Origin: Pseudomonas sp. HAR-UPW-AIA-41
GTDB lineage: Bacteria > Pseudomonadota > Gammaproteobacteria > Pseudomonadales > Pseudomonadaceae
Direction: 5' to 3'
NCBI RefSeq assembly: GCF_002304225.1
Contig: NZ_NSLB01000002.1
Coordinates: 496,001 to 560,000, forward strand
Length of the DNA: 64,000 nucleotides
The notes under the pieces: generated by a model
What the model was told of the DNA's origin: nothing
Seen by the model: only the letters and a program-made list of their open reading frames with translations
The model's database searches: none
Part shown: positions 9,714-18,757 of the stretch, one piece after another
How positions within the stretch are numbered: position 1 is the first letter of the stretch
Layout of the letters: the number at the start of each line of letters is the position of its first letter
Translations under genes and position numbers: made by a program

Positions 9714-10789
9714 CCATGATGAAAGCCGCCGCCTTCATTGCCCCCGGCCGCATCGAACTGGTGGACAAGCCGATCCCGCCGGTCGGCCCCAACGACGCCC
9801 TGCTGCGCATCACCACAACCACCATCTGCGGTACCGATGTGCACATCCTCAAGGGTGAATACCCGGTGGCCACCGGCCTGACCGTGGGCCATGAGCCGGT
9901 GGGCATCATCGAAAAACTCGGCAGTAACGTGCAGGGCTATCAGGAAGGCCAGCGCGTCATTGCCGGCGCCATCTGCCCCAGCTTCACCTCCTACGCCTGT
10001 CAGGACGGCCATCCGGCCCAGGACGGCGGTTGCAGCTGCCACGGCTACAAGCCGATGGGTGGCTGGCGCTTCGGCAACACCATCGACGGCACCCAGGCCG
10101 AATACGTGCTGGTACCGGATGCTCAGGCCAACCTGGCGCCCGTGCCGGATGCCCTGAGCGACGAACAGGTGCTGATGTGCCCGGACATCATGTCCACCGG
10201 TTTTGCCGGAGCCGAGGCCGCCAACATCAAGATCGGCGACGTCGTCGCGGTATTTGCCCAAGGCCCGATCGGCCTGTGCGCCACCGCCGGCGCGAAGCTG
10301 CGCGGCGCCAGCAACATCATCGCCATCGACGGCGTTGATGCGCGCCTGGAGATCGCCCGGCAAATGGGCGCCGACGTTACCCTCAACTTCAACAAGGTCG
10401 ACGTGGTCGAGGAAATCCTTCGCCTGACCGGCGGCCGCGGTGTGGATGCCGCCATCGAGGCACTCGGCCTGCAGAGCACCTTCGAGAACGCCCTGCGCGT
10501 GCTCAAGCCAGGCGGCACCCTTTCCAGCTTGGGCGTCTATTCCAGCGACCTGACCATTCCGCTGGGCGCCTTCCACGCAGGTCTGGGCGACAACAAGATC
10601 GTCACCTCGCTCTGCCCCGGCGGCAAGGAGCGCATGCGCCGCCTGATCAACATCGTCGCCTCCGGGCGCGTCGACCTCGGCTCGCTGGTGACCCACCAGT
10701 TCGCGCTGGACAATATCGTCGACGCCTATGACCTGTTCGCCCGCCAGCGCGACGGCGTGCTCAAGGTGGCGATCAAGCCCTTTGCCTGA
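9710..10789 (+). CDS. Zinc-dependent medium-chain alcohol dehydrogenase (isopropanol/sADH-like)
   Basis: 359-residue NAD(P)-linked MDR-family dehydrogenase. Catalytic zinc ligands are C40 (TTICGTD), H61-E62 (VGHEPVG) and probably D159 in MCPDIMSTGF, the pattern of bacterial secondary alcohol dehydrogenases. The Rossmann loop is AQGPIG (183-188). The lobe at 87-118 carries C89, C97, C108 and C110, but not in the usual spacing of a structural zinc site. I chose ATG 9710 because GGGAG lies just upstream and the upstream ORF's stop overlaps it; an in-frame ATG at 9683 is the alternative. The physiological substrate is unknown. A bidirectional terminator follows at 10800-10826. Confidence 0.87.
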   Translation: MTMMKAAAFIAPGRIELVDKPIPPVGPNDALLRITTTTICGTDVHILKGEYPVATGLTVGHEPVGIIEKLGSNVQGYQEGQRVIAGAICPSFTSYACQDGHPAQDGGCSCHGYKPMGGWRFGNTIDGTQAEYVLVPDAQANLAPVPDALSDEQVLMCPDIMSTGFAGAEAANIKIGDVVAVFAQGPIGLCATAGAKLRGASNIIAIDGVDARLEIARQMGADVTLNFNKVDVVEEILRLTGGRGVDAAIEALGLQSTFENALRVLKPGGTLSSLGVYSSDLTIPLGAFHAGLGDNKIVTSLCPGGKERMRRLINIVASGRVDLGSLVTHQFALDNIVDAYDLFARQRDGVLKVAIKPFA

Positions 10790-10799
10790 TTCCGCAATA

Positions 10800-10826
10800 A
10801 AAAAGCCCCGCACAGCGGGGCTTTTT
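10800..10826. terminator. Bidirectional terminator between the dehydrogenase and csp
   Basis: Perfect 12-bp stem (AAAAAGCCCCGC / GCGGGGCTTTTT) with an ACA loop; A-run and T-run on both sides serve the convergent genes ending at 10789 and 10844. Confidence 0.92.
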
Positions 10827-10843
10827 CTGGAGCTGGCAATGGC

Positions 10844-11053
10844 TCAGAGCTTGGCCACGTCTTCGGCCTGCAGGCCCTTCTGGCCTTCGGTCACGGCGAA
10901 CTCGACCTGCTGGCCTTCGTTCAGCGTGCGGTGACCGTCCCCGCGAATCGCGCGGAAGTGCACGAACACATCGGCACCGGTACTGCGCTGGATAAACCCG
11001 TACCCCTTGGCATCGTTGAACCATTTCACGGTGCCGACTTCACGCTCAGCCAT
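10844..11053 (-). CDS. Cold-shock-domain protein (CspA family)
   Basis: 69-residue single cold-shock domain, an RNA/ssDNA-binding OB fold. RNP1 is KGYGFI and RNP2 is VFVHF, preceded by the usual GTVKWFND. Members act as RNA chaperones, and not all are cold-induced. A 271-base gap upstream may include a long 5' leader, as is common for csp genes, but I cannot identify a promoter with confidence. It sits alone between two terminators (10800-10826 and 11271-11308), so it is monocistronic. Confidence 0.93.
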   Translation of the reverse strand: MAEREVGTVKWFNDAKGYGFIQRSTGADVFVHFRAIRGDGHRTLNEGQQVEFAVTEGQKGLQAEDVAKL

Positions 11054-11270
11054 TGGCCATCTCCACTACGAAATTGATCAGGTTCTGCCTCGCCCGGATA
11101 GCCCGGAGCCACGGGGCAAAAGCATTCTTGTTGTTGTCCTCCGATCGCCAGCACAGCTAGCCAGCGGTGTCGCAGGCCGAGTATAGGGAGAGCAGCAGCC
11201 CGCTGAAAAGCCCCTGCAAAAACCGCCAAGAGCACAGCTGGCGTGGCCTGCAGGTTTTTCTGCCAGGCAA

Positions 11271-11308
11271 AGAAAAGGGGCGAAGATTTGCATCTTCGCC
11301 CCTTTTCT
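11271..11308. terminator. Terminator at the end of the Gld-type ABC operon
   Basis: Perfect 17-bp stem (11271-11287 with 11292-11308) and a TTGC loop. On the minus strand the stem ends in a T-rich tract, 17 bases past the last ABC gene. Confidence 0.9.
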
Positions 11309-11324
11309 CAGGCACGTTGCCGGC

Positions 11325-13154
11325 TTAAGCGCGGCGACGGCGCCACAGCCACAGCAGCAACACGCCGAAGGTCAGCAGCAACGGTACCAGCGCCACGTTG
11401 GCCAGCTTGAGCACACGGCCCAGCTCCTCGATATCGGCATTGAGCTGGTAACGCACCTCACGCAGCTCCTTGCGGATGCGCAGCTTCTCCTGCACGAACT
11501 GCTGCAGGGTGGCCTGCTGCTCGGGCGTCAGCTCCAGGCTCTTGGCCGGATCGTCATTCTTCTGCAGTTCGGCCAGTTTCTGCTCGGTGTCGGCCAGGCG
11601 CTTCTGCAGCACTTCCTCGCTCTCGCGGAACTTCACCTCGGCCTCGCGCTGCAGGTTCTCCACCACCTCGAACGGACGGGTGAAGCGACCACGCGAACGC
11701 ACGCTGATCAGGGCCTCGCTGCCGGACAGGTTATCCAGCGCGTTGATCGCCAGGCCGGCGTTGTCCGCCCAGGGCTGCGGCAGACGCTGACCAAAGAAGT
11801 CCTGCACCTGCACCCACATGCGGTCGGTCAGCAGGTCGGTATCGGCCACCACCACCACGTTGATGCCGTCGGCCTGCTTCAGACCATCCTTGCGACCCTC
11901 GATGCCCTCGGGGAAGGCCGAAGCCGCCGGGCCGCTGATTCGGGCCGCCAGGGTATAGCGCTCACCCGTCGGGTTGAGGTCGCGCAGCAGTTCTTCCGGG
12001 TTGGCCAGCATGCCAAAGCGGTTGGCGTCAAAGGGCATGGCGTATTCAGAGCTCTGCAGCAGCGGCACCAGCTTGGTCTTGGCACCTTCCAGCGGTTCCA
12101 GAATACCCGGTGTGGCCAGGGTGACGTTTTCCAGCGCGCTGGTGATCACGTCACTCTGGTCCAGAGCACGCTTGGGCAGGTTTAGCCAGGCCACGTGGCG
12201 CACCGGGCGCTGCTCCTGACCAATGCCCACGGACATGGCGTAGGAGTGGTCGCCCAGCACCTTGCCCGGCACCAGACGCAGGCCCCAGGCCTTGAACAGC
12301 GGCTCCAGATCGGAAGCCTTGTCCGGCGCCTCGCCCGGCATGCCCATGCCGGTGTCGGCTTCGCTGAACGGGTCGACGAAGGCCAGCAGCTTGCCGCCAC
12401 GCAGAACGAACTGATCGATGGCGTACAGCGTCTGCTCGGGCAAGTGCTTGGGATGAATCAGCAGCAGCACCGAGACTTTCTCCGGAATCTGGTCGATATC
12501 GGCCTTGAGAGTCTCAACCTTGAACAGCTGACGGATCTGCTCCATCACCATCCACGGCGGGGTCGGCTGGCGCTGCATCATGTCGAAGCCGCCATTGACC
12601 TGCAGACCCGAGAGCAGACCGACCACCGGCCGCTGCGGATTGGCCAGGCCCTGAATCAGGCGGCTCAGCTCGTACTCGAGGAACTCCTCCTGATCGAGCT
12701 GGAAGAACGGGATGATCTGGCTGTCCTTGGCCGCATTGGTACCGGCCAGACCGAAGTAGATCGAGTCGCCGCCTTCACGCAGCGGAATCGCCTGCAGACC
12801 GAACTCGGCGGCCTTGTCCTCGTCCTCGGAGAACGGCTCGGGGTCGACGATATGCAGCTTCAGCTTGCCGTCGGCCACCTGTTCGTAGGCCTTGAGCAGT
12901 TCTTCCACGCGCTTGGCGTAGTTGCGCAGGCCTACCAGATCACGGGCGGTCTTGTCCGAATAGAAGAAGTACAGCTCCACCGGTTCCTTCAGTTCGCCAA
13001 GAATCTGTTTGGTGCCGTCGGAGATGGTGTAGAGCTTCTGCTCGGTCAGGTCCAGACGCGCGCCGGTCAGGGTCAGCGCGCTGAAGCTGTTGAAGGCAAG
13101 AAAGGCCAGGGCGATCAGCAGCAGCCCGGCACTGGAATACATCAGTTTCTTCAT
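11325..13154 (-). CDS. GldG-like ABC-transporter auxiliary protein
   Basis: 609 residues. An N-terminal membrane helix (about 6-27) precedes a large periplasmic region with the family's LDLTEQKLYTISDGT and VELYFFYSD, then a coiled-coil-like charged stretch (about 510-580: REAEVKFRESEEVLQKRL, TEQKLAELQK), and a C-terminal membrane helix ending in an arginine cluster (LLLWLWRRRRA). This is the GldG/ABC_transp_aux type that pairs with GldF permeases. In Flavobacterium the Gld proteins are linked to gliding, but in Pseudomonas the role is unknown. It is last in a three-gene operon, 2 bases after the permease gene. Confidence 0.85.
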   Translation of the reverse strand: MKKLMYSSAGLLLIALAFLAFNSFSALTLTGARLDLTEQKLYTISDGTKQILGELKEPVELYFFYSDKTARDLVGLRNYAKRVEELLKAYEQVADGKLKLHIVDPEPFSEDEDKAAEFGLQAIPLREGGDSIYFGLAGTNAAKDSQIIPFFQLDQEEFLEYELSRLIQGLANPQRPVVGLLSGLQVNGGFDMMQRQPTPPWMVMEQIRQLFKVETLKADIDQIPEKVSVLLLIHPKHLPEQTLYAIDQFVLRGGKLLAFVDPFSEADTGMGMPGEAPDKASDLEPLFKAWGLRLVPGKVLGDHSYAMSVGIGQEQRPVRHVAWLNLPKRALDQSDVITSALENVTLATPGILEPLEGAKTKLVPLLQSSEYAMPFDANRFGMLANPEELLRDLNPTGERYTLAARISGPAASAFPEGIEGRKDGLKQADGINVVVVADTDLLTDRMWVQVQDFFGQRLPQPWADNAGLAINALDNLSGSEALISVRSRGRFTRPFEVVENLQREAEVKFRESEEVLQKRLADTEQKLAELQKNDDPAKSLELTPEQQATLQQFVQEKLRIRKELREVRYQLNADIEELGRVLKLANVALVPLLLTFGVLLLWLWRRRRA

Positions 13155-13156
13155 GG

Positions 13157-13891
13157 TCAGTCAGCCTTCTTCAGATCAACCACCACCGCGGTGGCAGCCA
13201 GCCAGGCGGCAATCAGGGTGACGAAATACAGCAGGTCGCGCAGGTCGATCACGCCCTTGCTGATGGCTTCGAAGCGGGTCAGGAAGCTCAGCGAGGCAAT
13301 CGCATCCAGCACCAGTTGCGGTGCCCAGGCGCTGAAGGCATCCAGCACCAGCGGGAAGCCGCTGACGATGAACAGGAAGCTCACCACCACGGCGAGGATG
13401 AAGGCAATCACCTGGTTCTTGGCCAGCGCCGACATGCACGAACCGATGGCCAGGAAACCGCCGGCCATCAGCCAGCTGCCCAGATAACCGGTGAAGATGG
13501 CGCCGTTGTCCGGCTGACCGAGGTAGTTGACCGTGATGATCATCGGGAAGGTCAGCAGCAGCGCAATGCCGGCGAACACCCAGGCAGCGAGGAACTTGCC
13601 GGTAACCGCTTCGAAGCGGGTGATCGGCAGGGTCATCAGCAGCTCGATGGAGCCGGACTTGCGCTCCTCCGCCCACAGGCGCATGGCAATGGCCGGCACC
13701 AGGAACAGGTAGAGCCAGGGGTGGAAGTTGAAGAACGGCTGCAGATCGGCCTGGTTACGCTCGAAGAAGCCGCCCAGATAGAAGGTGAACACCCCGGAAA
13801 GCACCAGGAAGATCACGATAAACACATAAGCCAGCGGAGTGGCGAAGTAACTGCCCAGCTCGCGCTTGAAGATCACCGACAACTGTTTCAT
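13157..13891 (-). CDS. GldF-like ABC-2 permease
   Basis: 244-residue integral membrane protein with about six hydrophobic segments and the ABC-2 family motif RLWAEERKSGSIELLMTLPI (71-90) after the second span. It starts with a short cytoplasmic helix (KQLSVIFKRELGSYF). Its start overlaps the ATPase gene stop by 4 bases (ATGA), and GldG follows after 2 bases, so the three form one tightly coupled unit. Substrate and direction are unknown; the architecture suggests an exporter or an envelope-remodelling machine. Confidence 0.88.
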   Translation of the reverse strand: MKQLSVIFKRELGSYFATPLAYVFIVIFLVLSGVFTFYLGGFFERNQADLQPFFNFHPWLYLFLVPAIAMRLWAEERKSGSIELLMTLPITRFEAVTGKFLAAWVFAGIALLLTFPMIITVNYLGQPDNGAIFTGYLGSWLMAGGFLAIGSCMSALAKNQVIAFILAVVVSFLFIVSGFPLVLDAFSAWAPQLVLDAIASLSFLTRFEAISKGVIDLRDLLYFVTLIAAWLAATAVVVDLKKAD

Positions 13892-14811
13892 TGCGCCGCT
13901 CCCCGGGTCAGCGTGCGGAACACTTCATCCAGACGTCCGCGTTCGACGTCCAGCTCCTTGATCGACCAGCCGCGCTCGCGGATCAGCTCGTTGACCGCGC
14001 TGAAGATCACCGCGCCCGGCTGGGCCAGCACGGTCAGGCTGTGCTCGCGCTCGTTGCGCTCGACCCCTGCCACGCCCGGCAGTGCAGCCAGCGCCGCTTC
14101 GTCGAGAGCATCGGCACCGACCAGGGTCACCGCCTGGTGGTAACGCGAACGGCTTTCCAGCTCGAACGGCGTGCCGTCGGCCACCAGTTTGCCGCCAGCA
14201 ATGATCACCGCGCGGGTGCAGACGGCCGAGACTTCCTCGAGGATATGGGTGGAGATGATGACGATCTTGTCCTTGGCCAGGCCCTGGATCAGCTGGCGAA
14301 CCTGATGTTTCTGGTTCGGGTCCAGGCCGTCGGTCGGCTCGTCGAGAATCAGTACCTGCGGATCATGGAGGATCGCCTGGGCCAGACCGACACGGCGCTT
14401 GAAGCCCTTGGACAGGGTCTCGATGCTCTGTTCCAGCACCGCTTCCAGCTCGACCTTGGCCGCCGCGCTGAGCACCTTCTCGCGCTTCTCGGCACCGCGG
14501 AAACCACGGACCTCGGCGATGAATTCGAGGAAGCCGCGGACCGTCATGTCGCCATAGCAGGGCGCGCCTTCAGGCAGATAACCGATCTGCTGCTGAGCCT
14601 TGAGGGTCTGTTTCTGGATATCGAAGCCGAGCACGCTGGCGCTGCCGGAAGTCGGGGCCAGGAAGCCGGTGAGCATTTTCATGGTGGTGGACTTGCCGGC
14701 GCCGTTGGGGCCGAGGAAGCCCAGCACCTCGCCGCGCTCGACGCGGAAGGACAGGCTGTCCACCGCAGTGTGCTGAGCAAATCGCTTGGTCAGATTTGTT
14801 ATTTCGATCAT
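13888..14811 (-). CDS. GldA-like ABC transporter ATP-binding protein
   Basis: 307-residue ATPase with Walker A (GPNGAGKST), the signature LSKGFKRRVGLAQ and Walker B (VLILDEPTDGLDP), followed by the H-loop ISTHIL. The C-terminal ~90 residues form the extra domain typical of ABC-2 exporter ATPases. I chose ATG 14811 (MIEITNLTKRF): GAGAGA lies just upstream, and the in-frame extension to 14940 encodes no family sequence. It leads the operon and diverges from plsB. A reasonable sigma-70 promoter is visible at 14884-14913. Confidence 0.9.
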   Translation of the reverse strand: MIEITNLTKRFAQHTAVDSLSFRVERGEVLGFLGPNGAGKSTTMKMLTGFLAPTSGSASVLGFDIQKQTLKAQQQIGYLPEGAPCYGDMTVRGFLEFIAEVRGFRGAEKREKVLSAAAKVELEAVLEQSIETLSKGFKRRVGLAQAILHDPQVLILDEPTDGLDPNQKHQVRQLIQGLAKDKIVIISTHILEEVSAVCTRAVIIAGGKLVADGTPFELESRSRYHQAVTLVGADALDEAALAALPGVAGVERNEREHSLTVLAQPGAVIFSAVNELIRERGWSIKELDVERGRLDEVFRTLTRGAAQ

Positions 14812-14883
14812 GGTCTCTCGCCACTCCGGATAACCCGCCGCACCGCCTGCATGGCCGCGCGACCTGGGATTCAACGCCGCCGG

Positions 14884-14913
14884 ACTATATGAGCACGGGC
14901 GGCGGCTATGCAA
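14884..14913 (-). promoter_or_regulatory. Candidate sigma-70 promoter of the Gld-type ABC operon
   Basis: On the minus strand, -35 TTGCAT (14913-14908), an 18-base spacer, and -10 TATAGT (14889-14884). Start of transcription is expected about 65 bases before the ATPase ATG. Confidence 0.5.
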
Positions 14914-15042
14914 GACACTTGCAGCCTGTAAAAGTTGCAAAAGAAAACCGTAAATTCAGACAGTTAGCTGCGTTTTGCGGGCAAGCGGCGAATCCGGCAC
15001 ACTTAGCGCCCCTGAGCTTCGGCTATCCAGATCAGAATTCGT

Positions 15043-17532
15043 ATGACCCGCTCCCCGCTTCGTCGCCTTGCCTTCGGTACCCTGCGCCGCCTGATGGCGC
15101 CCTTTGTGCGTTCCGAAACCATCAACCAGTCGTCCTTCACGCTGAAGATCGACCCGGCCCGACCGGTGTTCTACGTGCTGCAGCAGCCTTCGGCCAGCGA
15201 CCTGGCGGTGGTCGATGCCGAGTGCCGCAAGGCCGGCCTGCCACGCCCAGTACTGCCGATGCCGATCAGCGGCCGCGAAGAGCCCATGGCCTTCTTCTAC
15301 CTGACTCCGGCCCCCGGCTGGTTCGGCGGTCAGGACAAGCGCGGCATCTCGCCGACCCTGCAGCGTCTGGTGCAGTCGCTGGAGCTGAACAGCGAGGCCG
15401 AGGCGCAGATCATCCCGGTCAGCGTGTTCTGGGGCCTGTCGCCGGACAGCGAATCGAGCCCGTGGAAGCTGCTGTTCGCCGACAGCTGGGGCGTGACCGG
15501 GCGTCTGCGCAAGCTGTTCCGCATTCTGGTGCTGGGCCGCAAGACCCGCGTGCAGTTCGCCGAGCCCATCCAACTGCGCGAACTGGTCGACCAGAAGAAG
15601 GACGGCGAGCGCACCCTGCGCATGGTCCAGCGCATTCTGCGGGTGCACTTCCGCAACCAGAAGACGGCGGTGATCGGCCCCGACCTCTCGCACCGCCGCA
15701 CCCTGGTCAAGGGTCTGGTGCATGCGCCGGGCGTGAAGGCGGCAATTGCCGAGGAGCTGACCCGCGAACCCAAGCTGGATCAGGCCAAAGCCGAAGCCCT
15801 GGCGCTCAAGTACGCCAACGAGATCGCCTCGGACTATTCCTACCCGGTAATCCGCTTCCTTGAGGTCGTTCTCTCCTGGTTCTGGAACAAGCTCTACGAG
15901 GGCATCCAGGTCAACAACATTGCCGGTGTGCAGGAAGCCGCGCACGGCCATGAGGTCATCTATGTGCCCTGCCACCGCAGCCACATCGACTATCTGGTGC
16001 TGTCCTACCTGCTGTTCACCAATGGCCTGACCCCGCCGCACATCGCCGCCGGGATCAACCTCAACATGCCGATTGTCGGCGGCATCCTGCGCCGCGGCGG
16101 TGCCTTCTTCATGCGCCGCACCTTCAAAGGCAACCCGCTTTACACCGCGGTATTCAACGAATACCTGCACACCCTCTTCACCCGTGGTTTCCCGGTGGAG
16201 TATTTCGTCGAGGGTGGCCGTTCGCGCACCGGGCGCATGCTGCAGCCCAAGACCGGCATGCTGGCCATCACCCTGCGCAGCTTTGCCCGCGACTCGCGCC
16301 TGCCGATCGTCTTCGTGCCCGTCTACATCGGTTACGAGCGCGTATTCGAAGGCCGCACCTACCTCGGCGAACTGCGCGGCGCGACCAAGAAGAAGGAGTC
16401 GCTGCTGGATCTGTTCAAGGTGCTCAGCGCCCTCAAGCAGCGTTTTGGCAAGGTCTCGGTGAATTTCGGCGAGCCGATCAAGCTGGCCGAATTCCTCGAC
16501 CGCGAACAACCGGACTGGCGCACACCGCAGGCCGACCCGATGGCCCGCCCGGCCTGGCTGAGCCAGGCCAGCAACCGCCTGGCCGACGAAGTGGCCCGCC
16601 ACCTCAACGACGCTGCGGCGGTCAATCCGGCCAACCTGGTGGCCCTGGCCCTGCTTTCCACCAGCCGCCTGGCGCTGGACGAACAGGCCCTGCTGCGCGT
16701 TCTCGACCTGTTCCTCGCCCTGCTGCGCCAGGTGCCCTACTCGCCCTATGCCACCCTGCCACAGGGCAACGCGGCCGAACTGATCGAATATGTGAAGAGT
16801 CTCAAGCTGGTCTCCGAACAGCAGGATGCCCTCGGCCGCATCCTCTATCTGGACGAGCAGAACGCGGTGCTGATGACCTACTACCGCAACAACATCCTGC
16901 ACATCTTCGCCCTGCCGGCGCTGCTGGCGAGCTTCTTCCACAACACCGCGCGGATCAGCCGGACCCAGCTGCTGCGCTTTACCCGCGCCCTGTATCCGTA
17001 CCTGCAGTCCGAGCTGTTCATGCGCTGGAAGCTGGAAGAACTCGATGGCGTGGTCGATCAGTGGCTGGCCAGCTTCGTCGAACTGGGCCTGCTGACCCGC
17101 GACGGCGACAGCTACGTGCGCCCGGAGCTCAGCTCGCGACAGTTTGTCCTGCTCAGCCTGCTGTCCAACACCATCGTGCAGACCCTGCAGCGCTTCTACA
17201 TGGCCATCGCCCTGCTGCTCAAGCAGGGGCAGAACCAGCTGAGCGCCGAGGAGCTGGAAAATCTGTGCACGGTCATGGCCCAGCGCCTGTCGATCCTGCA
17301 TGGCCTGAACGCGCCGGAGTTCTTCGACAAGAGCCTGTTCCGCCACTTCATCCAGAGCCTGCTGGAGCAGAAGGTGCTTGCCCAGGACGAAGCCGGCAAG
17401 CTCGGCTACCACGAAGGGCTGGGCGAGCTGGTCGAAGGCGCCGCGCAGCGCGTGCTGCCGGCCGAAGTGCGCCTGTCGATCCAGCAGGTCACGGTGGAAG
17501 GGCCTGCCGAACAGGCTGCCAAAAACGACTGA
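15043..17532 (+). CDS. plsB: PlsB, glycerol-3-phosphate 1-O-acyltransferase
   Basis: 829-residue inner-membrane-associated enzyme that makes lysophosphatidic acid from acyl-ACP/CoA and glycerol-3-phosphate, the first committed step of phospholipid synthesis. The HxxxxD box is HRSHID at H311-D316. Downstream are FMRRTFKG and [11 protein letters not shown], the glycerol-phosphate-binding blocks, and [11 protein letters not shown]. Length is close to E. coli PlsB (807). It diverges from the Gld-type ABC operon across a 231-base spacer. A second, PlsC-like acyltransferase is encoded at 56.5 kb. Confidence 0.96.
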   Translation: MTRSPLRRLAFGTLRRLMAPFVRSETINQSSFTLKIDPARPVFYVLQQPSASDLAVVDAECRKAGLPRPVLPMPISGREEPMAFFYLTPAPGWFGGQDKRGISPTLQRLVQSLELNSEAEAQIIPVSVFWGLSPDSESSPWKLLFADSWGVTGRLRKLFRILVLGRKTRVQFAEPIQLRELVDQKKDGERTLRMVQRILRVHFRNQKTAVIGPDLSHRRTLVKGLVHAPGVKAAIAEELTREPKLDQAKAEALALKYANEIASDYSYPVIRFLEVVLSWFWNKLYEGIQVNNIAGVQEAAHGHEVIYVPCHRSHIDYLVLSYLLFTNGLTPPHIAAGINLNMPIVGGILRRGGAFFMRRTFKGNPLYTAVFNEYLHTLFTRGFPVEYFVEGGRSRTGRMLQPKTGMLAITLRSFARDSRLPIVFVPVYIGYERVFEGRTYLGELRGATKKKESLLDLFKVLSALKQRFGKVSVNFGEPIKLAEFLDREQPDWRTPQADPMARPAWLSQASNRLADEVARHLNDAAAVNPANLVALALLSTSRLALDEQALLRVLDLFLALLRQVPYSPYATLPQGNAAELIEYVKSLKLVSEQQDALGRILYLDEQNAVLMTYYRNNILHIFALPALLASFFHNTARISRTQLLRFTRALYPYLQSELFMRWKLEELDGVVDQWLASFVELGLLTRDGDSYVRPELSSRQFVLLSLLSNTIVQTLQRFYMAIALLLKQGQNQLSAEELENLCTVMAQRLSILHGLNAPEFFDKSLFRHFIQSLLEQKVLAQDEAGKLGYHEGLGELVEGAAQRVLPAEVRLSIQQVTVEGPAEQAAKND

Positions 17533-17592
17533 CTGTGGCACTTTGTCGGGGTGAAGCCGGTCCAATCCGGCACACCCCAACAAGGATGCCCG

Positions 17593-17997
17593 ATGAACCG
17601 TCTGCTCGCTTTCTTTGCCGCCCCCTTGCTGGCCGCCGGCCTGCTCAGTGCCTGCGCCAGCCAGGCGCCCACCGCCAGCGTCACAGGCGAGGTGTTCTAC
17701 CTGCAGCGCATGGCCCTGCCACCGCAGGCCGTGCTGAGCGTCACCCTGCAGGACGTTGCCCTGGCCGATGCTCCCTCCATCGAGCTGGCCCGCCAGCAGG
17801 GGCCGGTGAACGGCCAGGTGCCTCTGCCCTTCCGGCTCGACTACAACCCGCAGCAGGTTGACCCACGCCACCGTTACAGCGTCAGCGCGCGGATCGAGCT
17901 GGATGGCCGCCAGCTGTTCATCAGCACCCAGCATTACGGCGTCAAGCTCGACGGCAGCGATCAACCGCTGCGCATCAGGCTCGACCCGGCTCGCTAA
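17593..17997 (+). CDS. YbaY/YscW-like lipoprotein
   Basis: 134-residue precursor with a lipoprotein signal: MNRLLAFFAAPLLAAG and the lipobox LLSAC, giving a mature N-terminal cysteine near residue 18. The mature part resembles the small beta-sandwich 'secretin pilot / YbaY' family (VTGEVFYLQRMALPPQAVLS, then YSVSARIELDGR). I chose ATG 17593 because AAGGA precedes it and the signal peptide starts there; an in-frame start at 17551 adds a non-signal extension. It lies between plsB and the DUF4197 gene on the same strand. Role unknown. Confidence 0.82.
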   Translation: MNRLLAFFAAPLLAAGLLSACASQAPTASVTGEVFYLQRMALPPQAVLSVTLQDVALADAPSIELARQQGPVNGQVPLPFRLDYNPQQVDPRHRYSVSARIELDGRQLFISTQHYGVKLDGSDQPLRIRLDPAR

Positions 17998-18026
17998 CCC
18001 CTTACTGCCACCTCGAAGGAATCGTC

Positions 18027-18704
18027 ATGCGCAAACTCACTCTCCTCGCCGCCGGCCTGCTGTTTGCCGGCGCCAGCCACGCCCTGTCGCTGGCCGATCT
18101 CAGCCAGCAGGACGCCACCGGCGGCCTCAAGGATGCCCTCAGCCAGGGCGCCAAACTCGCCGTGCAGCAACTGGGCAAACCCGGCGGTTTCAGCAACGAC
18201 CCGGATGTGCGCATCGAGCTGCCCGGCAAGCTCGGCCAGGCCACCAGCGCCCTGAAGATGATGGGTATGGGCAAGCAGGTCGAACAGCTGGAAACCAGCA
18301 TGAACCTGGCTGCCGAGGCGGCCGTGCCGCAGGCCCAGGCCATCCTCATCGACGCGGTCAAACAGATGAGCGTGCAGGACGCCAAGGGCATCCTCAGCGG
18401 CCCGAATGATGCCGCCACCCAGTACCTGAACAAGACCAGCCGCGAGCAGATCCGCGCCAAGTTCCTGCCCATCGTCAAGCAGGCTACCGCCAAGGTCGGC
18501 GTCGCCCAGCAATACAACGCCCTCGCCGGCCAGGCCGCCAGCCTCGGCGTGCTCGATGCCAAGAGCGCCAATGTCGAAGGCTATGTCACCGAGCAGGCGC
18601 TGAACGGCCTGTTTGCGATCATCGCCGAGCAGGAGGCCGGCATCCGTGAAAACCCGGCCGGCGCCGCTACCAGCCTGGCCAAGAAGGTATTTGGCGCGCT
18701 GTAA
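18027..18704 (+). CDS. DUF4197 exported protein
   Basis: 225 residues with a clear Sec signal peptide (MRKLTLLAAGLLFAGASHAL, cleavage expected after ASHA). The mature protein is helical, beginning LSLADLSQQDATGGLKDALS, the pattern of DUF4197. Function is unknown; a periplasmic location is inferred. It is 29 bases behind the YbaY-like lipoprotein with an AAGGA-like site, and ends at a bidirectional terminator shared with mexK. Confidence 0.85.
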   Translation: MRKLTLLAAGLLFAGASHALSLADLSQQDATGGLKDALSQGAKLAVQQLGKPGGFSNDPDVRIELPGKLGQATSALKMMGMGKQVEQLETSMNLAAEAAVPQAQAILIDAVKQMSVQDAKGILSGPNDAATQYLNKTSREQIRAKFLPIVKQATAKVGVAQQYNALAGQAASLGVLDAKSANVEGYVTEQALNGLFAIIAEQEAGIRENPAGAATSLAKKVFGAL

Positions 18705-18713
18705 GCGCTACCC

Positions 18714-18747
18714 ATAAAAAAGCCCGGCCTAGGCCGGGCTTTTTTAT
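18714..18747. terminator. Bidirectional terminator between the DUF4197 gene and mexK
   Basis: Perfect 34-base palindrome: 17-bp stem with A6 and T6 runs at the outer ends and a GC-rich AGCCCGGCCT core. It serves the two convergent genes. Confidence 0.95.
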
Positions 18748-18757
18748 GCCGGAGCGA

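Noticed and set aside
14956..17964. Open frame of about 1000 codons on the minus strand across plsB
   Set aside because: It is antisense to plsB, which has all family motifs; long antisense frames are common in high-GC coding DNA because of third-position bias. It has no domain, signal or Shine-Dalgarno support.
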